A DNA stretch of 6,370 nucleotides, from NCBI GenBank assembly GCA_015062715.1, contig SUUD01000120.1, forward strand, positions 1 to 6,370. Reading direction: 5' to 3'. Positions 1 to 5,951 of this stretch are shown here, piece after piece. Every line of letters begins with the position of its first letter. Within the stretch, counting starts at the first letter, position 1. Under the pieces are notes generated by a model, which did no database searches, was not told the DNA's origin, and worked only from the letters and a program-made list of their open reading frames with translations. The stretch comes from Olsenella sp. GTDB lineage: Bacteria > Actinomycetota > Coriobacteriia > Coriobacteriales > Atopobiaceae. Position numbers and translations under genes: made by a program.

Positions 1-996
1 CAGCACGGTGAGCACGCGCGCCAGGCGGTCGGGATGGCCAAAGGCGCGGGCCTCCGCGGCGATCTGCTCGGCCTCGCCGCTCCCCTCCCCCAGCGCCGCC
101 GCGCCCGCGAAGCTCGCCACGTAGGCGTCGCGCACGCGACCGGCAAGCTCGCGGGTGAAGTGCAGCAGGTCACGGCCACCGTCGACGAGCTCGGCGACCA
201 CGCCGAACAGCGCGGGCACGTCGCGGGTGGCAAGCGCCCCCATGACCTGCGAGAGCTGCGCCGACGAGGTCTCGCCCTTGAGGCTGCGCGCGGCCTCGGC
301 CAGGATGCTGCCCGACCCAAAGGTCGCAAGCTGCTCGAGCAGGGTCAGGGCGTCGCGCATGCCGCCACGCGCGTGCTGGGTCACGATGTCGAGCGCGGCG
401 TCCTCGTAGGTGTACCCCTCCTGCTCGCACACGTAGGCGAGGTGCTCGCGGATCTCCTCGGAGGAGATGGCGTGGAAGTCGAAGCGCTGGACGCGCGACA
501 GGATGGTCTCGAGGACCTTCTGGGGGTCGGTCGTGCACAGGATGAAGGTGACGTTGGCCGGCGGCTCCTCGAGGGTCTTGAGCAGCGCGTTGAACGCCGC
601 TGCCGTGAGCATGTGGACCTCGTCGATGATGTAGACCTTGGCACGGCCCATGACCGGCGCGTAGTTGACGCGGCCGATGATCTGGTCGCGGACGTTGTCG
701 ACGCCGGTGTTGCTGGCGGCGTCGATCTCGAGGACGTCGGGGTGGTTGCCAATGGCGATGGCCTGGCACTGGTCGCAGGTGCCGTCGGGAAGCTGGTTGG
801 GACCGCGCTCGCAGAGCAGCGCCTTGGCGAGGATGCGCGCGAGCGTGGTCTTGCCCGTGCCGCGCGGACCGCAGAACAGGTACGCGTGGCTGGTGCGCCC
901 CTCGAGGACGGCGCGCTTGAGCGTCTCGACCACATGCCTTTGGCCCACGACCTCGTCAAAGGTCGTCGGGCGGTACTTGGTGTACAGGGATTCCAT
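1..996 (-). CDS. dnaX: DNA polymerase III gamma/tau subunit, N-terminal part (runs off left edge)
   Basis: This is the clamp-loader ATPase that loads the beta sliding clamp onto primed DNA and, as tau, tethers the replicative polymerase. Only the first 332 codons are present; the gene continues beyond base 1. The protein starts MESLYTKYRPTTFDEVVGQ, the classic DnaX opening. The AAA+ module is complete: Walker A GPRGTGKT at residues 43-50, Walker B IIDEVHML with D125/E126, the sensor-1 segment FILCTTDP near 151-158, the arginine-finger segment ILSRVQRF near 165-172, and a sensor-2 segment GGMRDALTLLEQ further on. Two positions differ from the usual pattern. The zinc module has C62, C74 and C77, but Asp71 sits where a cysteine is expected. 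The SRC motif reads SRV. The ATG at 994-996 is preceded by GGGAGG with a four-base gap. The tau-specific region and any frameshift site are off-window. The identification is secure. Confidence 0.97.
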   Translation of the reverse strand, partial: MESLYTKYRPTTFDEVVGQRHVVETLKRAVLEGRTSHAYLFCGPRGTGKTTLARILAKALLCERGPNQLPDGTCDQCQAIAIGNHPDVLEIDAASNTGVDNVRDQIIGRVNYAPVMGRAKVYIIDEVHMLTAAAFNALLKTLEEPPANVTFILCTTDPQKVLETILSRVQRFDFHAISSEEIREHLAYVCEQEGYTYEDAALDIVTQHARGGMRDALTLLEQLATFGSGSILAEAARSLKGETSSAQLSQVMGALATRDVPALFGVVAELVDGGRDLLHFTRELAGRVRDAYVASFAGAAALGEGSGEAEQIAAEARAFGHPDRLARVLTVL

Positions 997-1000
997 TGAG

Positions 1001-1006
1001 CCTCCC
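1001..1006 (-). promoter_or_regulatory. Shine-Dalgarno of dnaX
   Basis: Read on the minus strand, this is GGGAGG followed by CTCA and the dnaX ATG. The spacing is short but workable. Together with the canonical DnaX N-terminus, it fixes the start codon at 996. Confidence 0.7.
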
Positions 1007-1027
1007 GGTCTTGTCCCGTAGCCCTCA

Positions 1028-1033
1028 AGTATA
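1028..1033 (-). promoter_or_regulatory. candidate -10 box of the dnaX promoter
   Basis: The minus strand reads TATACT, five of six matches to TATAAT, at a distance that would give a leader of about 25 bases before the dnaX ATG. No convincing -35 hexamer lies 16-18 bases upstream, where the sequence is GC-rich. This is therefore only a candidate. Confidence 0.35.
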
Positions 1034-1183
1034 CCCGCCACGGGCGACGGACCCGGGGGAAGGCGGCGTGACACACAGCGGTGCCATAGGAGGGGCAGAT
1101 TGTGCGGGCCTCCGTCGTCACCTCACAGCGTGACTGCATTCGGGCCGACATGGCCCTCTACAAACGACACATTGCTTCTTTGC

Positions 1184-1259
1184 TTACTCATCAATTTGCG
1201 CTGTAGCTGCTCAATAACTCATCTATTACTGAGTATTTTGATTAGTAATGTGTCATTAC
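1184..1259. promoter_or_regulatory. AT-rich promoter/operator cluster of ATTACT-type inverted repeats
   Basis: TTACTCATCAA at 1184-1194 is matched in inverted orientation by TTGATTAGTAA at 1238-1248, with ten of eleven positions agreeing. ACTCATC occurs directly at 1186-1192 and 1217-1223. A perfect palindrome, GTAATG-TGT-CATTAC, occupies 1245-1259 and overlaps the first ATG of the downstream gene. TATTTT at 1234-1239 could be a -10 box, placed so that transcription would begin almost at the ATG. That would give a leaderless message, which is common in actinobacteria, and would explain why no Shine-Dalgarno is visible. An operator role is inferred from the density and symmetry of the repeats. 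No regulator gene is adjacent on this side. Confidence 0.45.
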
Positions 1260-2429
1260 ATGAGTGATACTGGCGCGAGAACCCCTAGCCGGACAGCCCG
1301 GCCCATCATGCATGCCCATCGGGGAGGCGCGCTCATACCCTATGCCTTCATCAGCCACCAGTCGGCCTGCGAGGCGCTTCGCCTGAAGGGGGTGGTCGGG
1401 GTTGAATGGCCGCGAGAGAGCCGCAACCTGCCCTGGTCCGGCGAGTGCATCCGCCTTCAGCGCGACCTCAAGAGGCTGGCGGAGTCCACGGACCTTGTCG
1501 CGCTGGGGCTAGTCTCACGGCCCATCGACGTCCTCGTCCCGACCTCGCTCATGCGCACCCGCGGCAAGTGGGCGCGTACCCACGGGTGGGCGTTCCCCCT
1601 TCCCCGGGGCTCCATGAGAAGGGTCGCCAGCAACGTGGCGATAAGCACGCCGGAGTTTGTTGTGCTCCAGCTCGCCCACAGGCACGTCATGCGTCGGGCG
1701 GCGGTCGACCGTTCCGTCGACGACTACCTTGCCAGGCGCGAGGCCCTCTCCGAGATGGGCATCGACGCGGAGCCGCCCCTCGAGGACCTTGTCACGTGGG
1801 AGCGCTGTCGCCACCTCGTTGCGGTGGCTCGGGTTGCCATGGAGTTTGCCGGCACCTATCGACTTCCCGCGCCGCACGAGGGCACCCGCTACAAGCAGCC
1901 GCGGCTCTCGAGCATCCAGGCCATGCTGGAGTTTCTCGACGGCGGGGACGCTAGGTGCCTGGGCATGCTCGCCGACGTCATCCGGGCAAGAGACGCACTG
2001 ACCCTCGCGGCGGACAATTCTGCCTCCCCCATGGAGACGGCGCTGTTCCTGCTGCTCACGCTACCGGTTGAGATGGGTGGCTTTGGCCTGCCGCGACCCG
2101 TGCTCAACAAGACGGTCGGAGTGGACGGGAAAGACGGCCTGACGCCGGACCTCTTGTGGGAGGACGCTGGGTTGGCGATTGAGTACGAGAGCCTGGAGTT
2201 CCATGCCAGGGCGGGGCGCGACCGAACCGACCACGACGTCATGCGTGAGAACGAGCTTGTCACGGCCGGGTATCGCGTGCTGGTGGCGGTGCCTGGCGTC
2301 GTGCTCGACCTTTCGCGGCTGACGAGGCTTGCCGAGCAGATCGCGCTGCTGCTCGGTGTGCGGCTGACAGAGCCCGCGCCAGACCAGCTCATGCTGAGGG
2401 AACGCCTCCATAGCGAGCTCGTCTCCTAG
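1248..2429 (+). CDS. uncharacterised protein with C-terminal DUF559/Vsr-like PD-(D/E)xK nuclease-fold domain
   Basis: This 393-residue, apparently soluble protein has no signal peptide or membrane segment. The last third looks like a DUF559/Vsr-like PD-(D/E)xK domain. A helix carries E263 (SPMETALFLLL), followed by GGFGLPRPVLNKTV. The acidic strand TPDLLW contributes D301, the core strand LAIEYES contributes E312 and E314, and then come H319, D328 and R333 and the closing strand GYRVLVAVPG. The middle section, with VLVPTSLMRTR, a THGWAFPLP stretch and VAISTPEFVVLQLA at about 130-143, resembles the segment that precedes this fold in AbiEi-like/DUF559 actinobacterial proteins. That comparison is from memory. 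There is no clear N-terminal winged helix and no AbiEii toxin neighbour, so an antitoxin label is not justified. The start is uncertain: ATG codons lie at 1248, 1260 and 1308, none with a good Shine-Dalgarno. A stop at 1239 limits upstream extension. The gene stands alone, with its own AT-rich upstream region and a large inverted repeat after its stop. Nuclease activity is inferred, not shown. Confidence 0.75.
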   Translation: MCHYMSDTGARTPSRTARPIMHAHRGGALIPYAFISHQSACEALRLKGVVGVEWPRESRNLPWSGECIRLQRDLKRLAESTDLVALGLVSRPIDVLVPTSLMRTRGKWARTHGWAFPLPRGSMRRVASNVAISTPEFVVLQLAHRHVMRRAAVDRSVDDYLARREALSEMGIDAEPPLEDLVTWERCRHLVAVARVAMEFAGTYRLPAPHEGTRYKQPRLSSIQAMLEFLDGGDARCLGMLADVIRARDALTLAADNSASPMETALFLLLTLPVEMGGFGLPRPVLNKTVGVDGKDGLTPDLLWEDAGLAIEYESLEFHARAGRDRTDHDVMRENELVTAGYRVLVAVPGVVLDLSRLTRLAEQIALLLGVRLTEPAPDQLMLRERLHSELVS

Positions 2430-2510
2430 GGGTGCGGGGGACACGGGGCCCATGTCGCCGCGGCAGAGGGCCAGCTCACGCGCAGCATGCCTGACCCCGT
2501 CTGAAAACCA

Positions 2511-2594
2511 CACATTACTTGTCTTCTCAAGGCGAAAGATGGCCAAATCAGGGCGGTTTTGGCCTCAAATCGCTGCAGACAGGCAAGTAATGTG
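2511..2594. repeat. 84-nt symmetric nested inverted repeat (hairpin or MITE-like)
   Basis: The outer arms are CACATTACTTG (2511-2521) and CAAGTAATGTG (2584-2594), perfect complements over 11 bases. They extend to 14 on the plus-strand RNA if one G-U pair is allowed. The inner arms GGCCAAA (2541-2547) and TTTGGCC (2558-2564) are perfect over 7 bases around a 10-base loop. The spacers between outer and inner arms are both 16 bases, so the element is centred. Within them GCGA (2532-2535) and TCGC also face each other. The outer arm sequence recurs upstream of the preceding gene. It could be a transcript-end hairpin, a dispersed intergenic repeat or a MITE. A single copy cannot distinguish these. 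Confidence 0.6.
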
Positions 2595-2675
2595 AAGTCT
2601 TTCGTTGGGGGGAAGGAGGAGCTGAGGAGGGGCCGCGGAAGAGGAGGGCGTCGCGGGAGAGGACGGCGAAAAGCC

Positions 2676-2708
2676 GCAAGCAAGAAGGGCCCCGCCGAAG
2701 CGGGGCCC
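2676..2708 (-). terminator. intrinsic terminator of the GH3 gene
   Basis: On the minus strand, GGGCCCCGC pairs perfectly with GCGGGGCCC (plus positions 2687-2695 and 2700-2708) around a C(UUCG)G tetraloop, one of the most stable RNA loops known. A T-rich stretch, TTCTTGCTTGC, follows. The hairpin begins 30 bases after the glycosidase stop codon, the expected place. The T tract is interrupted, as is common in GC-rich genomes. Confidence 0.8.
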
Positions 2709-2738
2709 CAAGGGGGGACGTGCTGTCGGGCCGTGCGC

Positions 2739-5700
2739 CTACGCGATCTGCTCGGCCTTGGCCTCGAGGCGCTCCTTCTTGCGCTTGAGGTGGTTGAGCC
2801 ACCCGGTGATGCCGATGGCCGCGATGCCACCACCGCCCAGCACGTTGACGCCCAGGCGAATCTTGTCGAGCGGCTGCATGCCGGGCTTGTACACGCTGCC
2901 GGGCACGGCGCCGTTCATGGCGCGGCAGTTAGCCGTGGTGTAGAGCAGGTGGTGCGCGGCCTCACGCGCGTAGTGGTACTCGGCCGCGTTGGTCGGGTCG
3001 TACGTGTACAGGCTCTCGTTGGAGCGCAGGTACGCGTCGGCACCGGCGCGGATCATCTGGCTCTCGTTGAAGGCGGGGCTGCCCGCGTTCGCGGAGTCGG
3101 TGATGATGAAGCCGTCGAAGCCCCACTCGTCACGGACGAGCTGCTGGATGAGCGGGTAGCTGCCGCCGGTCCAGGTGGCGCCCAGACGGTTGAACGCGGT
3201 CATGATGCCCTGCGCGGTGCGCATGGTGGTGGTGTTCTCGGTGTAGGTGCCGTCCTCGTTGAGGGTGTAGTAGGTCTCCTCGACGTCCGGGGCGTGCATG
3301 CACAGCTCGAACGGGCGCAGGTAGATCTCGCGCGCGGCCTGCTCGCCCACCCACGTGGCAACGGAGCGGTCGATGCCGCCGTCACCGCGGTGGTTCTCCT
3401 GGTCGTTGAAGGCGAAGTGCTTGATCATCGAGTAGAAGCCCAGCTCGGCGGCGCCGTGGACCTCGTGCGCGGCGACGGTGCCCGAGATGATCGGGTCCTC
3501 GCTGTAGTACTCGGCGGCGCGGCCGATGAACTGCGTGCGGTGGATGTTCATGGACGGGGCGTACCAGCCCATGGCGCCGCTCATGCCCTGGAGGTTGGCC
3601 TCGCTGGCGAGCATGCGGCCGTACTGCTCCGCGAGCTCCTGGTTCCAGGTCTGGGCCATCACGACGGGCGAGCAGAACATCATGCCGGTGGAGCCGTAGA
3701 TGAGGCCGGCGGCGGTGTCGGCGTCGATCACGAAGGGCTTGCCCACGCTCATGAGGTACTCGCTGCCGTAGCCGGAGTGGCCCACGATCTCGGCGTAGTC
3801 CTCGGGCGTGAGCTGGTCGAGCAGGGCGTCCCATGCGGGGTCGTCGTAGGCGAGGCCGCGCATGTCGATGAGGGAGAGGCCGTTCTGGGCGCCGTAGACG
3901 GGCTCGTCGGTGATCGAGGCGTCGTCGACAGGCGTCAGCGAGTCGTGGCTGTCGAGCTGGGCGATGAGCTCGGCGCTCGCGGGCTTGCCCCACACGAGGC
4001 TGGCGGGGTTGCCCTCGGCGTCGGTGCCGTTGATGGCGTTGCCCCAGGTCGAGATCTCGCCCTCGATGGGGGTGCCCTCCGGCGCGGGGAAGGTGCCCTC
4101 CCAGTCGGCGCGGGTGAGCTGCGTGCCCTCGGGCTCGGCGTAGCCCAGGACCGCGGTGATGGGGTTGCCGGTGTAGGCGTCGGTGGAGAACGTGGTGGCA
4201 TCGACCGTGGGCTCGCCCTCGAGGGCGTTCGCGCTGTCGATGGCGGCCGTGTGGGCGGCGGCCAGCGCGGCGTTGCCGGAGGCGTCCATGCCGTCGGCGG
4301 CAGACTTGCCCTTGGCGGCGAGGATGTTGTTCACGGCGTCGTGGGCGTCCTGGCCGGCGGTGATGTAGTAGGTGCCGTTCTCGATGACGTAGGTGCCGGC
4401 ACCGTGTGCGTCGAAGCTGGCGAGAAGAGCCGGGTCGACCGCGATCTCGAGCGTCTGGCTCTCGCCCGGCTCGAGCAGCTTGGTCTTCTCGTAGGCCACG
4501 AGCGACACGGCAGCCTTCTCGATGCCGTTGTCCTGGTCGTAGGTGGTGTAGGGTGCCTGGGCGTAGATCTGGACGGCGTCCTTGCCGGCCACGTCGCCGG
4601 TGTTGGTGACCGTCACCTTGGCGGTGATGGAGTCAAGGCCGTCCCAGGTCACGTCGAGGTCGCCCCACTCGAAGGTGGTGTAGGACAGGCCGTGGCCGAA
4701 CGGGTACACGACCTCGTCGGCGTACACGAAGTCGCCGGCGTTGCCCTGGCCCAGGACCGCGTCCTCGTAGCGGGTCTCGTAGTAGCGGTAGCCCACGTAG
4801 ATGCCCTCGAGGTAGCTCACGTAGTTGTAGCCGGTGGGGGCACCGTTCTCGTCGACGTACGCGTAGTCGCCGTAGTTCTGGGCGGCGGGGCTGGCCAGGG
4901 CGTCGGACACGAAGGTGTCGACGGTGTGGCCGGAGGGGTTCACGTTGCCGGCGAAGATGTCGGCGATGGCCTCGGTGCCGAAGGTTCCGGTGGAGGGCAC
5001 GAACAGGATGGCCTTGATGGACGGGAAGTCCGCCACCCAGTCAAGCTCGAGCGCGCTCGCGGTGTTGACGATGAGGACCACGTCGTCGTAGTTGTCGTTG
5101 AGGTACTGCAGGATCTCGAGCTCGGTGGTGTCGGGCTCGATGTAGGACTTGACCTGGTCCTCGGGGTTGTCGGCGTGGTTGTACATGGAGCGGGGCATGT
5201 CGCGGCCCTCGCCCGCCACACGGCGCCACACGAATACGGGAACGGTGCCCTGGGCAGAGTCGAGCACGCCCTCGGCGGCCTGGAGCTCGGAGAGCGGGCA
5301 CTCGTTGATGCGGAAGTCCTCCGCCTCGCCAAAGTTGATGGAGCCGGAGCCCATGGCGTAGGCGGCGCCGGCGCCCTGGGTGTAGAAGTCCATGAGTTCC
5401 TGGTTGACGTGCAGGCCCTTGGCCTCGAAGGCGTCGACGAGCAGGTTCTGGTCGCCCGAGGCGCCCGTGAACTGCGTCATGATGGACTGGGTGGCCGTGA
5501 GGTTCCTGACGTTCTCGGAGAAGAACGAGAACGTGGTGCCCTGCGCGAAGGGCATGGTGGCGTCGTCGTTCTTGAGCAGGACGTAGCCCTCGGAGGCGAT
5601 GGCGTAGTCGAGCGCGTGCTCGGCGTCGGCGATCTCGTCCTCGGTGAAGTCGCTCTGGTAGTACTGGGCGTCCACGTCCTCGGCGCCAGCCGGCGTGGTC

Positions 5701-5873
5701 CAGCTCTGGCTGTAGCCGAGCATGTTGTTGCCCATGCGGCTGATCATGCCCATGCCGGGCACGACCACGTTCATGACGACCATGAGCCCCGCGAGCACGA
5801 GGGCCACGACAGCCTTGAGGATGGTCTTGATGACCCTCCCCACCTTTCTGGCCGTACTGATCTTCTTTGCCAT
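2739..5873 (-). CDS. glycoside hydrolase family 3 enzyme, permuted domain order, anchored at both ends
   Basis: This 1044-residue predicted exo-acting glycosidase of family GH3 probably cleaves beta-linked sugars at the cell surface; the exact sugar cannot be read from sequence. The N-terminus is lysine/arginine-rich (MAKKISTARKVGRVIK), followed by a membrane helix at about 21-38 with no obvious cleavage site. Next is the GH3 alpha/beta-sandwich domain (about 75-400: SEGYVLLKN at 94-102, GEGRD at 221-225 with E222 as acid/base candidate, and YPFGHGLSYTTF at 390-401). An FnIII-like domain follows (about 410-508), then a 150-residue linker. The (beta/alpha)8 barrel covers about 680-985. It has APSMNIHR at 772-779, GRAAEYYSEDP at 784-794, KHFAFNDQE at 818-826 and the nucleophile segment GFDGFIITDS with D926. 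A second hydrophobic segment (about 1007-1026) ends in KRKKER. Classical GH3 enzymes put the barrel first; this reversed order is known in some gut bacteria. The reading frame stays open to 6134, but the ATG at 5873 is chosen because AAGGA and GGGAG precede it and the membrane helix follows it. Confidence 0.92.
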   Translation of the reverse strand: MAKKISTARKVGRVIKTILKAVVALVLAGLMVVMNVVVPGMGMISRMGNNMLGYSQSWTTPAGAEDVDAQYYQSDFTEDEIADAEHALDYAIASEGYVLLKNDDATMPFAQGTTFSFFSENVRNLTATQSIMTQFTGASGDQNLLVDAFEAKGLHVNQELMDFYTQGAGAAYAMGSGSINFGEAEDFRINECPLSELQAAEGVLDSAQGTVPVFVWRRVAGEGRDMPRSMYNHADNPEDQVKSYIEPDTTELEILQYLNDNYDDVVLIVNTASALELDWVADFPSIKAILFVPSTGTFGTEAIADIFAGNVNPSGHTVDTFVSDALASPAAQNYGDYAYVDENGAPTGYNYVSYLEGIYVGYRYYETRYEDAVLGQGNAGDFVYADEVVYPFGHGLSYTTFEWGDLDVTWDGLDSITAKVTVTNTGDVAGKDAVQIYAQAPYTTYDQDNGIEKAAVSLVAYEKTKLLEPGESQTLEIAVDPALLASFDAHGAGTYVIENGTYYITAGQDAHDAVNNILAAKGKSAADGMDASGNAALAAAHTAAIDSANALEGEPTVDATTFSTDAYTGNPITAVLGYAEPEGTQLTRADWEGTFPAPEGTPIEGEISTWGNAINGTDAEGNPASLVWGKPASAELIAQLDSHDSLTPVDDASITDEPVYGAQNGLSLIDMRGLAYDDPAWDALLDQLTPEDYAEIVGHSGYGSEYLMSVGKPFVIDADTAAGLIYGSTGMMFCSPVVMAQTWNQELAEQYGRMLASEANLQGMSGAMGWYAPSMNIHRTQFIGRAAEYYSEDPIISGTVAAHEVHGAAELGFYSMIKHFAFNDQENHRGDGGIDRSVATWVGEQAAREIYLRPFELCMHAPDVEETYYTLNEDGTYTENTTTMRTAQGIMTAFNRLGATWTGGSYPLIQQLVRDEWGFDGFIITDSANAGSPAFNESQMIRAGADAYLRSNESLYTYDPTNAAEYHYAREAAHHLLYTTANCRAMNGAVPGSVYKPGMQPLDKIRLGVNVLGGGGIAAIGITGWLNHLKRKKERLEAKAEQIA

Positions 5874-5877
5874 CTCT

Positions 5878-5888
5878 CTCCCGTCCTT
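5878..5888 (-). promoter_or_regulatory. Shine-Dalgarno region deciding the GH3 start
   Basis: On the minus strand the sequence before the ATG at 5873 reads AAGGACGGGAG, then four more bases. Either AAGGA (10-base gap) or GGGAG (4-base gap) can pair with the 16S tail. This supports starting at 5873 rather than at the upstream in-frame ATG at 6134, which would place the promoter, the operators and part of the divergent regulator gene inside the coding sequence. Confidence 0.65.
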
Positions 5889-5922
5889 GGCGTTCCGAAT
5901 CCCTTCAGATTCCCTCAGGTTA

Positions 5923-5928
5923 ATTCTA
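5923..5928 (-). promoter_or_regulatory. candidate -10 box for the GH3 gene
   Basis: The minus strand reads TAGAAT, five of six matches to TATAAT, inside a small AT-rich patch. It would give a leader of roughly 43 bases. No good -35 match lies 16-18 bases upstream, where the sequence around 5945-5952 reads about TATCAA. A weak or activator/repressor-controlled promoter is possible. The short hairpin GAATC/GATTC at 5897-5912 would fall in the leader. Confidence 0.35.
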
Positions 5929-5951
5929 TGCCCCTGACCTGCGCGTTGATA

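Larger units (their letters stand above)
997..1247. other. divergent intergenic region between dnaX and the nuclease-fold gene
   Basis: This 251-base gap has no plausible gene on either strand. The dnaX side (997-1160) is GC-rich and holds the dnaX ribosome-binding site, a candidate -10 and two small hairpins: GTCAC/GTGAC at 1117-1134, and GGGCC/GGCCC at 1142-1156. The other side (about 1160-1247) turns abruptly AT-rich and carries several inverted and direct copies of ATTACT-like and ACTCATC sequences. I looked for the signal recognition particle RNA that lies near dnaX in some actinobacteria. I did not find its conserved GGAAGCAG-type apical loop on either strand. Confidence 0.6.
2430..2738. 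other. intergenic region between two convergent genes
   Basis: No credible gene lies here; the minus-strand reading frames across it are low-complexity and arginine/proline-rich. In order it holds a G-rich stretch after the stop codon, the 84-nt nested inverted repeat (2511-2594), a strongly purine-skewed tract on the plus strand (about 2606-2686), and the intrinsic terminator of the minus-strand glycosidase (2676-2708). No T-run terminator for the plus-strand gene is evident, unless the nested repeat serves that role. Confidence 0.6.

Noticed and set aside
34..999. Long plus-strand open frame of 321 codons opposite dnaX
   Set aside because: It is arginine/alanine/glycine/valine-rich and low in complexity, and it lies exactly antisense to the clear DnaX AAA+ domain. 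It is a GC-rich shadow frame.
1117..1156. Two small hairpins (GTCAC/GTGAC and GGGCC/GGCCC) as a terminator or attenuator
   Set aside because: The stems are only five base pairs, no T-run follows, and such short repeats are expected by chance in GC-rich DNA.
997..1247. Signal recognition particle RNA or tRNA upstream of dnaX
   Set aside because: I checked both strands for the conserved SRP apical loop and for tRNA T-loop sequences and saw neither.
1248..2429. Labelling the orphan gene an AbiEi antitoxin
   Set aside because: The central segment is reminiscent of AbiEi-like proteins, but no clear winged helix is visible at the N-terminus and no AbiEii nucleotidyltransferase gene follows. The region downstream is non-coding.
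2426..2833. Minus-strand open frames across the gap after the nuclease-fold gene
   Set aside because: They cross the terminator and the inverted repeat and overlap the end of the glycosidase. Their sequence is arginine/proline/serine-rich low-complexity material.
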